From: Pelagicoccus sp. SDUM812003
Lineage (GTDB): Bacteria; Verrucomicrobiota; Verrucomicrobiia; Opitutales; Opitutaceae
Reading direction: 5' to 3'
Length of the DNA: 39,741 nt
Assembly: GCF_031127815.1 (NCBI RefSeq)
Contig: NZ_JARXHY010000024.1
Coordinates: 1 to 39,741, forward strand
This document shows positions 16,943 through 25,278 of this stretch, piece by piece. Under the pieces are notes generated by a model that was given only the letters and a program-made list of their open reading frames with translations, did no database searches and was not told where the DNA came from. Within the stretch, counting starts at the first letter, position 1. Every line of letters begins with the position of its first letter. The position numbers and the translations under genes were made by a program.

Positions 16943-18011
16943 TGACTTCTTCGGTTTTGCGGGTTTCGAGGAAAAGAACGATCGCTCCGATTCCCACTCC
17001 CAGGTGGATGGTCGCGACGCGCCAGATCAGGGCGATCGATCCGAGGGTCGCCGCGGGCGCGGCTACATGGAAGAAGCCGCCGAAGGCTGCCTCGGCGAAA
17101 CCCGCCCCGCCCGGACTAGGAGCGAAGTACATGGCGAAGGTCGTCAGGCACTGGGCTCCCATGGCATCCAAGTAATCGAGCTCGTAGCCGAAGAGGCCGA
17201 AAAGGCAGGCCGGAATCAAGAAGAGCGCGAGCAGAAAGGCGGCAGTTGTAGCGAAGGAAAGCGACAACCAGACGGCTCGGTCGCCACTGAGGGAACTGCG
17301 GATACGACGGCTGAAGCGGAGGGCGGACAAAGCCGAACGTACGCCCCAGCGCTTCGCTTTGACGGTGTCGATGAACCGAGCTCGCTCCGAGATGCGGGCG
17401 CAAACCATAGCTAGTTTCGCCATCGCTCGACCTTGGGTTGCAACAGCTAGAGAACAGCCGAAAACCGCCAAGGATACGGGAAGCGCGATCCATGCGGCAG
17501 CTTTGGGAAACGAGTCTCCTGGAACGCTTCCGGTGGCGATTGCGACGGGTGCGGCTCCAAAGATCAGGATAACGGCGAACAGGGTGCGGAAGCTGGTGGC
17601 GGCCAAGGAAGCGCCGATCGGCACGCCGCGACGTTTTAGAAACCAGACTTGGGCGAGCCCTCCGCCGGTCGCTAGCGGGGTGATGTTGGAGACGAAGAAA
17701 TTGATGAAGAGGAGCTTGGCTTGGCAGGCGAGGGCGACTCGCTGCCCTTGCGATCGCAGAGCGAAATGCAGTCTCAGGGCGTCGAGAAAGTAGTAGGCGA
17801 CGATCGCGAAAACAGTCGCCGGAAGGAATCCAGGACGGAACTCCCGAGGCCATTCGATCGGGGCCGAATCGGGATCGCCGAAAAGCCAGCCGATGGCGAG
17901 CGGCGCGGCAAGGCTCAAGCCGGCGAAAACGACTGCGAACACGCCGACCCTCCTCCAAGGAGACGGCTTGGAATCTTGCGGTGGGGGAGCGTAAGCGTGG
18001 ATCGGCTTCAA
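16926..18011 (-). CDS. UPF0104/LPG-synthase-type membrane protein (possible lipid flippase)
   Basis: Integral membrane protein of 361 residues with about eight hydrophobic segments. The blocks FFVSNITPLATGGGLAQVWFLKRRGVPIGASLAATSFRTLFAVIL and LTTFAMYFAPSPGGAGFAEAAFGGFF are the two signatures of the UPF0104/AglD/MprF-flippase family. The aminoacyl-transferase domain of MprF is absent. Its 3' end overlaps the glycosyltransferase gene by 17 bp, which argues for a joint role, for instance synthesis and translocation of a glycolipid. Family is well supported; flippase activity is inferred. Confidence 0.88.
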   Translation of the reverse strand: MKPIHAYAPPPQDSKPSPWRRVGVFAVVFAGLSLAAPLAIGWLFGDPDSAPIEWPREFRPGFLPATVFAIVAYYFLDALRLHFALRSQGQRVALACQAKLLFINFFVSNITPLATGGGLAQVWFLKRRGVPIGASLAATSFRTLFAVILIFGAAPVAIATGSVPGDSFPKAAAWIALPVSLAVFGCSLAVATQGRAMAKLAMVCARISERARFIDTVKAKRWGVRSALSALRFSRRIRSSLSGDRAVWLSLSFATTAAFLLALFLIPACLFGLFGYELDYLDAMGAQCLTTFAMYFAPSPGGAGFAEAAFGGFFHVAAPAATLGSIALIWRVATIHLGVGIGAIVLFLETRKTEEVNGSKR

Positions 18012-18344
18012 ACTGATTTTGGTTGGAAGGCAGCTTCGATTCCCGAAGGCACGCGGCGAGACTAATTTTGCGCTTCGTTAGCAATCCGTCGGGAATAGTG
18101 TTCTGCCTTGGAACAGCCGATAGTCTTGCGGAGGCACTCCGTAGTTCCAGCCTCACGACTATTTCGAACAAGACAGTTCGCTTCCTCTTGCCCCTCCCGC
18201 TTGCGATCGCGGTCCGCGTTTCGGACACGCAGGTTATCTTGAGCGAGCGAGTCCGCAAGCGCCTTGAGGCGGACGACTCAACCTGAAGGTGTCATCTGAC
18301 AAGTAGGGGACTGGTCTTGGCGAACCAGCGTATCGAACAACCGG
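18012..18344. other. Intergenic region between the flippase-like and antiporter genes
   Basis: About 330 bp. It would hold the promoter of the flippase-glycosyltransferase pair and the end of the antiporter transcript. Open frames through it are extensions or shadows of neighbours and show no protein features. No clear terminator or known RNA was seen. Confidence 0.5.
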
Positions 18345-19313
18345 CTACAGTTGCTGAGCGAGCAGAACCCCAAGGTAGGCTGCGTAGCTCACAATGAGGA
18401 TTCCTCCTTCAAATCGGTTGATGCGACCTTGGCGTCCAAAGCCATGGCCGAGAGCGAACAGAGCGAATGTGAGCAGGCCCATCGTCAGCACGTCGCGATG
18501 GAGCACTTCGGGGCTGGCGGCGATGGGATTGACCAGTCCGGCTACTCCCACCACAGCGAGGGTGTTGAAGAGATTGGAGCCGAGGACGTTTCCGAAAGCG
18601 ATGTCGTGTTCTCCCTTGCGAGCAGCTATGATGGAGGAGGCGAGCTCGGGCAAGGAGGTGCCGACGGCTACGATCGTGAGGCCAATGACGAGGTCGCTCA
18701 CGCCGAGGCCCTGAGCGATTTCGACGGCTCCCCACACGAGTAGACGTGAACTTGCGATTAGAAGCAGAAGCCCGATCGACAACCATGCTAACGCCTTTTT
18801 CAGAGACATCGTCGGCTTGCTTTTCTGCTCCTCTTCGATTTCCGAACCCAATGGGTCGCCCGTCGTCCTTCGAGACTGCCGGATCGACCACAGAACGAAT
18901 CCTGCAAACACTGCTAGCAGAACGAGGCTATCCAATCGGGAAATCGTGCCATCGAGAAGTTGCGCTGCTGCAATAGCGGTGACTCCTACGAGCACGGGTA
19001 GCTCGGAACGTAGGATGCTCGAGCGAACGGAGACGGGATTGATCAGCGCTGTCAGGCCAAGGATGAAGGCGATGTTTGCAATGTTCGATCCGTAGGCGTT
19101 GCCGAGGGCGATGCCAGAATTTCCCTGGAAAGAAGAAAGAACCGAGACGACGATTTCGGGAGCTGAAGTCCCAAAGCCGACAACCAGCATGCCGATGAGC
19201 AAGGGGGACATGCCGAAGTGTTTAGCTGCAGAGGCGGAGCCTTCAACAAAGCGATCAGCGCTCCAAACGAGCAGGACAAGGCCCGCAATGATTGCGATTA
19301 TGGCTAGTGTCAT
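18345..19313 (-). CDS. CaCA-family cation antiporter (YrbG-like, Ca2+/Na+ exchanger)
   Basis: Membrane protein of 322 residues with ten or so hydrophobic segments and the two inverted alpha repeats of the family: GFGTSAPEIVVSVLSSFQGNSGIALGNAYGSNIANI in the first half and AVGTSLPELASSIIAARKGEHDIAFGNVLGSNLFNT in the second. The acidic residues (the Glu in PE of each repeat) that bind the cations are kept. A hydrophilic linker (about 148-165) separates the halves. It exchanges Na+ (or H+) for Ca2+ at the inner membrane. It has no functional link to its neighbours that I can see. Confidence 0.93.
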   Translation of the reverse strand: MTLAIIAIIAGLVLLVWSADRFVEGSASAAKHFGMSPLLIGMLVVGFGTSAPEIVVSVLSSFQGNSGIALGNAYGSNIANIAFILGLTALINPVSVRSSILRSELPVLVGVTAIAAAQLLDGTISRLDSLVLLAVFAGFVLWSIRQSRRTTGDPLGSEIEEEQKSKPTMSLKKALAWLSIGLLLLIASSRLLVWGAVEIAQGLGVSDLVIGLTIVAVGTSLPELASSIIAARKGEHDIAFGNVLGSNLFNTLAVVGVAGLVNPIAASPEVLHRDVLTMGLLTFALFALGHGFGRQGRINRFEGGILIVSYAAYLGVLLAQQL

Positions 19314-19514
19314 TAGAAGTCTAGATTGCGCGTTATCAGATGCTCATTAAGCGTTCAACGCAGGAACGATAGTGCAGGGGCAGTTCATTTGGTCCACGTT
19401 TCTGGAAGCGCGAAATCGCTAGTGAGCACCGATTTGATATAGGCTGTTTAGTTTGGCAAGCTGCGCTTGGTACATTGCCGGTCGACGGGATCGCCGGTGT
19501 GGATTGTGGATTTC

Positions 19515-19601
19515 TTAAAAAATGAATACGCGTGGATCGTCGGCTTGGGCGATGGCAACGAGACTGAACGCCGCGATCAAGAAGCAGAGTTTTCTTGGCA
19601 T
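19515..19601 (-). pseudogene. Truncated start of a secreted protein gene (possibly a SASA/CE6-type esterase)
   Basis: Beginning at the ATG at 19601, 8 bp after the GH140-like gene, 28 codons encode a good signal peptide (KLCFLIAAFSLVAIAQA) followed by DDPRVFIF and a TAA in a run of T. Sialate O-acetylesterase/CE6-type enzymes often start their mature domain with a strand like this just before GQSNM, but no GQSNM follows in any frame. The remainder of 19314-19514 has no recognisable coding content, so the gene appears cut short by a deletion. The esterase identity is a guess from eight residues. Confidence 0.35.
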
Positions 19602-19608
19602 GCGAGCG

Positions 19609-21276
19609 CTATTGCGAGTTCGATTCAGGACCGATGACAAGAACCCATGGTTTGCTCGATGGAGCAGCGAAGCGTCCGTTCGTTTGCTCGGCCGGGCGAT
19701 CGACAAATTGGCCGTTCTGCGGGTCGAACCAACGTGGGTGTAGGCTCGTGGGTAGGTCTTGGATGGCAATGCTTCCGCCCTCTGGCAGGTAGCTCAGGTA
19801 GAATTGTTCCGGGACGGCGAGCAGGTTTTGTCCGTCGGCAAGGTCGGGACGCGGAGCCATGTCGGTAAAGGGCATGCCTTCGAAAGCCTTGCTGATGTAG
19901 CCGACGTAGCGGCTGCCCTCGAAAGCAAGGGCGTCCTTCCAGGAGGCGGCGGTGTCGGCCCATTGCGGCCAACCTTCTTCGTCGGCGGCAAGCTTCCAGT
20001 TCCAGAGGCCTCCCGCACCGTAGACAACTCCCATGGTGCCGCCGTGGACCAGGTTTTGCCAAGCTTCGTGGCCCTGCCACCAGCCAGCGGCGTTGCCCGT
20101 GTAGGCGATGTTCTCGTAGGTGGGTTCGCCATTAGCCACGCCTTTCGCGGGCGTGTTGTTCCACATGGCGGTCATCTTCTCGGGCAGGTGCTGGCCATGG
20201 TGGCCGGTTTGCGCCCACTGGAAATCGAGCCAGTCCTTGTTCTGGTGAATACGATTGAAATGAAGGCCGTGGTCGGGGTCGTCTGTCCAGTCGGCTAGAC
20301 GGTCGTCGTAGGGGCTGTAGTGATTGCCGGTCGGCTGTCCGTAGGCGTCCCATTTTTGAAAGGTTTCGCCAGCGGCTTCGACCACAGGAAAGCGTCCTGC
20401 GGAATCAGCGTTGGCGAGCCAGAGGGCGGGATAGCTCCCGTATCGAGCGATCAAATACGTGACGAAGCGAACGTACTCTTCGATGTCGGCGCTGCCGCCG
20501 AGCGTTCCTTGACCTTTCCATCCGAATCCCTGGAAAACGGGGCTATAGACGGGAACGATTTCGTGCTCGACGAGGATGCCGATGAGCGTATCCAGTTTTT
20601 GGAAGTAGTCGGGATTGAGCTCGTTGAGGTGCCCTTCGGAAAGGTCTTCGAAGGCGACGCCGAAACTTTGCGGCAAGGTTCGGTCGCGCGGGCCGGTCGC
20701 TCGCTGGTCCGGTTGCACCACCATGAGCAAGGCAGTGTTGAATCCCTTTTGCTGACGGTCCTCGGCGTAGATGCGAGCGGTGTTTTCAGTCGCTCGAAAC
20801 GGCAAGGCCCACGGCGTATCGCCCACCACCAGGAAGGGGGTTCCATCGGCGTGCACGATGTTGCGATGACCGGCGGACATGCCGAGCAAACCGTGGCGGA
20901 GCAGCTTGTTTCCGCCTCGATAGGGGGTGGCGTCGATGGTTCCGGTTTGTCCATGGAGACCGGCGTTTTGCGAATCTGAGCAAACGGTTTGAAAGGTCCA
21001 TCGTTCGCCCTGCGCAGGCGGAGCGAAACGGATTTTCCAAGTTTGACCACCGTCCCAGAATGCCGGTCGCCGGATCTCGGTGCCCGCTTCCTCTTTGAAG
21101 ACAGCCCACATTTCCACCTCGGTGTATGCGTTCGCGTAGCTACGGTTCGACTCGAAGGACAGCTCGATGGTGTTCCAGCGAGCGACTTCGGCTGTCGTTT
21201 GGGTCTGGGCAAAAACTGTTAGAACTGTAGAAGAAAAAAGGATACAAATGCGAATGACTCGTGCGAGGTGATTCAT
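19609..21276 (-). CDS. Secreted GH140-like glycoside hydrolase (DUF5060-DUF4038 type)
   Basis: The start is set at the ATG at 21276, giving 555 residues with a signal peptide (VIRICILFSSTVLTVFAQ); the frame is open further upstream without protein-like content. Residues 20-110 (ARWNTIELSFESN...YTEVEMWAVFKE) form the beta-sandwich DUF5060-type domain. The barrel starts HADGTPFLVVGDTPWAL, the typical opening of DUF4038/GH140 enzymes. Later blocks are QGFGWKGQ, YLIARYGSYPALWLANAD and GGTMGVVYGAGGLWNWKL. The C-terminal roughly 90 residues look like the putative collagen-binding domain that usually closes this architecture. GH140 contains apiosidases acting on rhamnogalacturonan II, but substrates in this wider family vary. 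It is divergent to the AraC gene. Confidence 0.85.
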   Translation of the reverse strand: MNHLARVIRICILFSSTVLTVFAQTQTTAEVARWNTIELSFESNRSYANAYTEVEMWAVFKEEAGTEIRRPAFWDGGQTWKIRFAPPAQGERWTFQTVCSDSQNAGLHGQTGTIDATPYRGGNKLLRHGLLGMSAGHRNIVHADGTPFLVVGDTPWALPFRATENTARIYAEDRQQKGFNTALLMVVQPDQRATGPRDRTLPQSFGVAFEDLSEGHLNELNPDYFQKLDTLIGILVEHEIVPVYSPVFQGFGWKGQGTLGGSADIEEYVRFVTYLIARYGSYPALWLANADSAGRFPVVEAAGETFQKWDAYGQPTGNHYSPYDDRLADWTDDPDHGLHFNRIHQNKDWLDFQWAQTGHHGQHLPEKMTAMWNNTPAKGVANGEPTYENIAYTGNAAGWWQGHEAWQNLVHGGTMGVVYGAGGLWNWKLAADEEGWPQWADTAASWKDALAFEGSRYVGYISKAFEGMPFTDMAPRPDLADGQNLLAVPEQFYLSYLPEGGSIAIQDLPTSLHPRWFDPQNGQFVDRPAEQTNGRFAAPSSKPWVLVIGPESNSQ

Positions 21277-21709
21277 TTTGAAAGCAGTCAGGGGTTGGTG
21301 CTCATTTGGGGGTTTCGAAGAAACGCTCTCGAAGGCCTCCGCCAATGCAAGTGGAAAGGACATTGCACAATACATCTTGGGGAGCGCTGTGCGTTGTCGT
21401 CGTATCTTGGGTATGGATTGCAAATGAGTTCTTTTTCGGTTGCGAATGTTCCGCCCTCGACGAGGGGAGCTGCGAATGCGACTGACAACTAATGCTGACA
21501 ATCGCGCGCATTTTCCTATCTTGCGATTTTCGAATGAGTCGACGGCGAAAGAGGAGAATGAGGCGAGGCATGGATAATAACTTACGAGGTCTATCATTCA
21601 GGTCTACGGCGGGTTTTTCGGGGGAGCCCTCCGTTGAAGGTAACCGTGGGTTGCGCTCCCAGGGAGGTAGATTCGAATTGACGCTTGCTAGGGTGAAAGG
21701 GGGCGTCCG
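21277..21709. other. Divergent promoter region between the GH140-like and AraC genes
   Basis: About 430 bp separating two divergent genes, so it should carry both promoters and probably the binding sites of the AraC regulator. A good ribosome binding site (AAAGGGGG) precedes the AraC ATG at 21710. No convincing gene lies inside. I could not identify paired direct repeats that would mark AraC sites. Confidence 0.5.
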
Positions 21710-22627
21710 ATGAGTGTGGAGGAGATTCGCAAGGAGCGTTTTCGGCGACCCTATTTGCGGGAAGCGCCTTCCCGCTTGAGGCCTGTTTTCGACGACTTTC
21801 ATCTGCTTTCAGCTGATGGTCCGTACAACTATCCACGGCATGAACATATCAACTACGAGCTGATTCTGGTCGAACGCGGGCCCTATCGGTGTGAGCTCAA
21901 TGGAGCGGAGCTGACCCTGGAAAACGGCTCGTTGCTGATCGTGAAACCTGGCGATTGGCACGCGGATCACTTTCGAGCCGGACAGCGGCATTACGTGCTG
22001 CACTTCCGAATTCTTCCTGCGGAAACTGGTGGAATCGAGCCGAGTCTCTTCCGCGAAGGAGTCAGTCCGACGGACCAGATGATCCTAGGTAACCATGGTC
22101 ACAACGCGCTGTTGATCGAGGAGTTGCGGCGCGAGGCGGTGGCGGCGGAGTCGTTCGCTGGCGCGGTGCAGGACGCTCTGCTGGAGGCATTGTTTTGGCG
22201 GGTCGGGCGCGGATTGCAAAAGCGCGTTTTGAGCCCCGAGATGTTGCGAGTGCCGAGGGAGGAACGCGAGCGAGCGGAGCTAGCGGCGGCATTTGCGGAG
22301 TGGGTGGAGCGCCCTGCTGAGGTGAGCGACGTAGCGGGATCGATGAAGATCAGCGTTCGTCAGTTGAGCAATCGTTGTCGTTCCGCATTCGGGGAATCGC
22401 CAGCGCGAGTACTGGCGGAATTCAAGGTACGTCGGGCGGAAGAATTGCTTCGCTACCGTGGGCTTCGAGTCCAGGAGGTGAGCCACCAGCTGGGATTTGC
22501 GAACCCCTTTCATTTTTCGCGGGTGTTCAAACGCTTGCGCGGTTATCCGCCTCGTCTTGCGGTGCGCGAAGTTGGCATGCCCGCTACAAGCGCAGGTGAT
22601 CATCGAATTTCCCAAATGGATATGTAA
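21710..22627 (+). CDS. AraC-family transcriptional regulator with a cupin sensor
   Basis: Regulator of 305 residues. The N-terminal cupin has YPRHEHINYELILVERGPYRCELNG and LLIVKPGDWHADHF, as in AraC-type sugar sensors. The C-terminal part (about 190-290) has the two AraC helix-turn-helix motifs: VAGSMKISVRQLSNRCRSAFGESPARVLAEFKVRRAEELL and VQEVSHQLGFANPFHFSRVFKRLRGYPP. The start is supported by AAAGGGGG 8 bp upstream. Lying between the divergent GH140-like gene and the plus-strand GH9-deoC-GH9 run, it is the likely activator of both. The sugar ligand is unknown. Confidence 0.92.
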   Translation: MSVEEIRKERFRRPYLREAPSRLRPVFDDFHLLSADGPYNYPRHEHINYELILVERGPYRCELNGAELTLENGSLLIVKPGDWHADHFRAGQRHYVLHFRILPAETGGIEPSLFREGVSPTDQMILGNHGHNALLIEELRREAVAAESFAGAVQDALLEALFWRVGRGLQKRVLSPEMLRVPREERERAELAAAFAEWVERPAEVSDVAGSMKISVRQLSNRCRSAFGESPARVLAEFKVRRAEELLRYRGLRVQEVSHQLGFANPFHFSRVFKRLRGYPPRLAVREVGMPATSAGDHRISQMDM

Positions 22628-22746
22628 TTGCGGGGAAGGATATCGGAAAGAGACTGCTTTGAGGGCATGATTTCCTGCAGAATCGACTCCAGGTGATCGA
22701 GAAGCTGCGACAGAGCCGCTCTCGTCACTCGGAGACGTTTGCGTTT

Positions 22747-24441
22747 ATGGAAATCGAAGAAACTGGGCAGCCTCGCGGATTGTTGATTAGCCAGATCGGT
22801 TACGAGCTAGGTGGCAGCAAGCGTCTCGTGTACCGAGGTCCAAAGGGATCCTTGGGCGAGGGTGCGGTCTTCGAAGTGCTAGGGGCTGATGGTCCGGTTT
22901 TCTTGGGAAAACTCCAAGGCTTCGGCCCGTGCTGGGGGAGCTACTGGTGGATCGGCGATTTTTCGAGTTTAGATGAATGCGGAGCGTACACGGTCGCATT
23001 GCGAGATGGGGACGTGGTCGTGGACGAGGCGGCGACGCGAATCGGCGAGGATCTCCTTTATCGAGAAACCTGGGAGGCGGTGAGCGTCGGTCAGGCGGAA
23101 CGGCGGCAATGGATGATCGAGTCGAGGCTCGGCTGGTTCGACGCGGGCATGCTTTGGCAGGAGGCGAACTCGCACGCTGCCTATTTGCTGGGACTGTGCG
23201 ATATGCGCGAGCTGCGAGGGGGCGAGTTGAGCCAGGGTACGATCCGCCGTTTGGATCGTCAGATTGCGACTGGCTGCAGCTATTTAAGCCATCTGCAGGA
23301 TCTGGCGGCAGAGGCGAACCTGGGGGAAGGGTGTCTGGTTCACCAGAGTTTCAAATTCGATCGAGTGGTCCTGACCGCTGATGTTTCCAAGGCGGCAGCG
23401 GCCTGGGCGAGGTCTGCGGCGGTGGTGGACGAGCAGCGGTACCAAGCGGAGCGGCGAGAGTGGAGCGAGCGGTCTCGCAAGGCGCTGCGTTGGTTGGAAG
23501 ACCCGCAGCCAACCGAGCCATCGGTTTTCAATCGATTCGCGTATGGCGTCGGCGAGCAAGAGCACGAACCCGCAGGCTGGGCTACGACCGACATCCTGAT
23601 GATGCTGGAAGCGGAGTGGTTTCTGGCTGGTGGCGTGGTTACGGAAGCTTCGGTCCGTTGGGCACGTGAGTTGAGGACTCGTCAAGTCAAACAAGAGGAG
23701 TCGGAGGACGGCTACTATGGCATGTTTCGGCAATATGGGAACAGTACGGCCACGGTGAAAGCGTGGACTCATGGGATGCTGGAAGGAGGCGTTTTGCCAA
23801 CGGATCTGGGAAATACGCTCGGATTTTATCTGTTTCCATTGCTACGAATGGTTCGCAGTCGGAGCGGGCATCCAGACGAGTCGCCCTGGCGGGAAACGCT
23901 TCGCGATTTCGCCTACGGATTCTTTTTGCCGGGCTGTTGTCGCAACCCGTTTAGCTTATGCCCAAATGGACATTTCGCTGGGCAGGGAGCGGTGGCCTTC
24001 GCGGGCTTGTGGCATGGCTGCAATGCGATCTATGGGATAGCGGCGGCTCTGGCTCGGGAGTTTGCCCAGCTGTTCAACGACGACGCATTTCGGGCAATCG
24101 CCGATGCCAATCTGCAATGGATTGCGGGACTGAACGCTGGTCTGACGAGCAACGCCCTTGCTTCGTGCATTCTCTTTCAAGCGGACGTTCCCGAAAGCAA
24201 GGCTGTACCCGTGAGCATGATACAAGGCATTGGATCGCGGACAGCGGGAAGTTGGCTGAACGTGCGAGGGTCGATTTGCAATGGCTTTAGCGTGGGCGAG
24301 CAATTCTCGTGGGACGTGCCAGCCACGAGCGAGGATGATGGACCGCATCGTTTTACCGACGAAGATTGGATCACCCACGCCGGAGGTTGGCTGATGGGAG
24401 TGGCTCGATCTAGAGCCGTACGGTCGCCATCAGGCGACTGA
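22747..24441 (+). CDS. GH9-like glycoside hydrolase, cytoplasmic, divergent
   Basis: The ATG at 22747 is preferred (GGAGA about 12 bases upstream) over the GTG at 22693; this gives 564 residues. The beginning PRGLLISQIGYELGGSKRLVYRGPKGSLGEGAVFEVL is the immunoglobulin-like CelD_N module that precedes GH9 catalytic domains. Then SRLGWFDAGMLWQEANSHAAYLLGL and, later, AYGFFLPGCCRNPFSLCPNGHF, LWHGCNAIYGIAAALAREF and LQWIAGLNAGL fit an alpha/alpha-barrel of GH9 type, though the usual DAGDY motif is altered. There is no signal peptide, so it would act on imported oligosaccharides. Family placement is probable, the substrate unknown. Confidence 0.7.
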   Translation: MEIEETGQPRGLLISQIGYELGGSKRLVYRGPKGSLGEGAVFEVLGADGPVFLGKLQGFGPCWGSYWWIGDFSSLDECGAYTVALRDGDVVVDEAATRIGEDLLYRETWEAVSVGQAERRQWMIESRLGWFDAGMLWQEANSHAAYLLGLCDMRELRGGELSQGTIRRLDRQIATGCSYLSHLQDLAAEANLGEGCLVHQSFKFDRVVLTADVSKAAAAWARSAAVVDEQRYQAERREWSERSRKALRWLEDPQPTEPSVFNRFAYGVGEQEHEPAGWATTDILMMLEAEWFLAGGVVTEASVRWARELRTRQVKQEESEDGYYGMFRQYGNSTATVKAWTHGMLEGGVLPTDLGNTLGFYLFPLLRMVRSRSGHPDESPWRETLRDFAYGFFLPGCCRNPFSLCPNGHFAGQGAVAFAGLWHGCNAIYGIAAALAREFAQLFNDDAFRAIADANLQWIAGLNAGLTSNALASCILFQADVPESKAVPVSMIQGIGSRTAGSWLNVRGSICNGFSVGEQFSWDVPATSEDDGPHRFTDEDWITHAGGWLMGVARSRAVRSPSGD

Positions 24442-24468
24442 GAGAATTGAAAACTAAAGGAAAGAAAG

Positions 24469-25254
24469 ATGACTGCGATGAATGAAGGACCAAGCGTTTT
24501 AGATATTGCGAAGATGATCGACCATTCCCTTCTGCACCCCACCATGACGGATGCGGAGGTTCGAGAGGGACTGAAGCTGTCGAGGGATTGCCGCTGCGCC
24601 ACCGCTTGCATCAAGCCGTATCACGTGCCAATGGCGAGTGAACTGCTAGCCGGTTCGGATGTGGGTGTCTGCGCAGTAGCAGGTTTCCCGCACGGAAACA
24701 GCCATACGCGTATCAAGGTGTTGGAGACGGAGCTGGCTATCGATGAAGGGGCCACGGAGATCGATACGGTGGTGAACAATGGCAAGGTGCTCGGTGGCGA
24801 CTGGGACTACGTTCGTAGCGAGCTGCGCGCCATCAACGAAGCCTGTGTCGGCAAGGGGGCGATCCTGAAGGTCATTTTCGAAAACGACTTTTTGAGGGAG
24901 GAGCAAATCGTCCGTCTTTGCGAGATTTGCACCGAGCTGCAAGTGGCGTTTGTCAAAACCTCGACAGGCTATGGCTTCGTGAAGCAAGCCAGTGGCCAGT
25001 ACGCCTATCAAGGAGCGACCTTGGGTCATTTGAAGCTGATGCGTGAGCGAAGCGGTTCAAATGTTCAGGTCAAGGCGGCCGGCGGCGTGCGCACGCTCGA
25101 TGATACCCTGAAGGTTCGCGAGCTTGGGGTGACGCGTATTGGAGCGACGGCTACTGTAGCGATTTTGCAGGAAGCGGTGAAACGTGGCTTCCCGGGACCT
25201 GTGCCCGTTGGCGTGAAGTCCGCCGATGGAAGGTCTGGTCCGAGTGGATACTAG
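24469..25254 (+). CDS. deoC: Deoxyribose-phosphate aldolase (DeoC)
   Basis: Class I aldolase of 261 residues, family length. Residues of the active site are visible: KMIDHSLLHP at the start, TACIKPYHV, EIDTVVNNGKVLGGDW, the Schiff-base lysine in FVKTSTGYGF and the second lysine in VKAAGGVRTLDDTL. It cleaves 2-deoxyribose 5-phosphate to glyceraldehyde 3-phosphate and acetaldehyde. A strong ribosome binding site (AAAGGAAAG) precedes the ATG. It lies 27 bp after the GH9-like gene and 24 bp before the next GH9 gene, not next to nucleoside genes, so in this locus it may work on a sugar phosphate released from the glycan. Enzyme family is certain. Confidence 0.93.
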   Translation: MTAMNEGPSVLDIAKMIDHSLLHPTMTDAEVREGLKLSRDCRCATACIKPYHVPMASELLAGSDVGVCAVAGFPHGNSHTRIKVLETELAIDEGATEIDTVVNNGKVLGGDWDYVRSELRAINEACVGKGAILKVIFENDFLREEQIVRLCEICTELQVAFVKTSTGYGFVKQASGQYAYQGATLGHLKLMRERSGSNVQVKAAGGVRTLDDTLKVRELGVTRIGATATVAILQEAVKRGFPGPVPVGVKSADGRSGPSGY

Positions 25255-25278
25255 ATCAGTGGAAAGTGTACCTAGCAG

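Noticed and set aside
17116-18258. Minus-strand open frame of 380 codons overlapping the UPF0104 gene
   Set aside because: Arg/Ser-rich out-of-frame translation of the flippase-like gene with no hydrophobic segments or family motifs.
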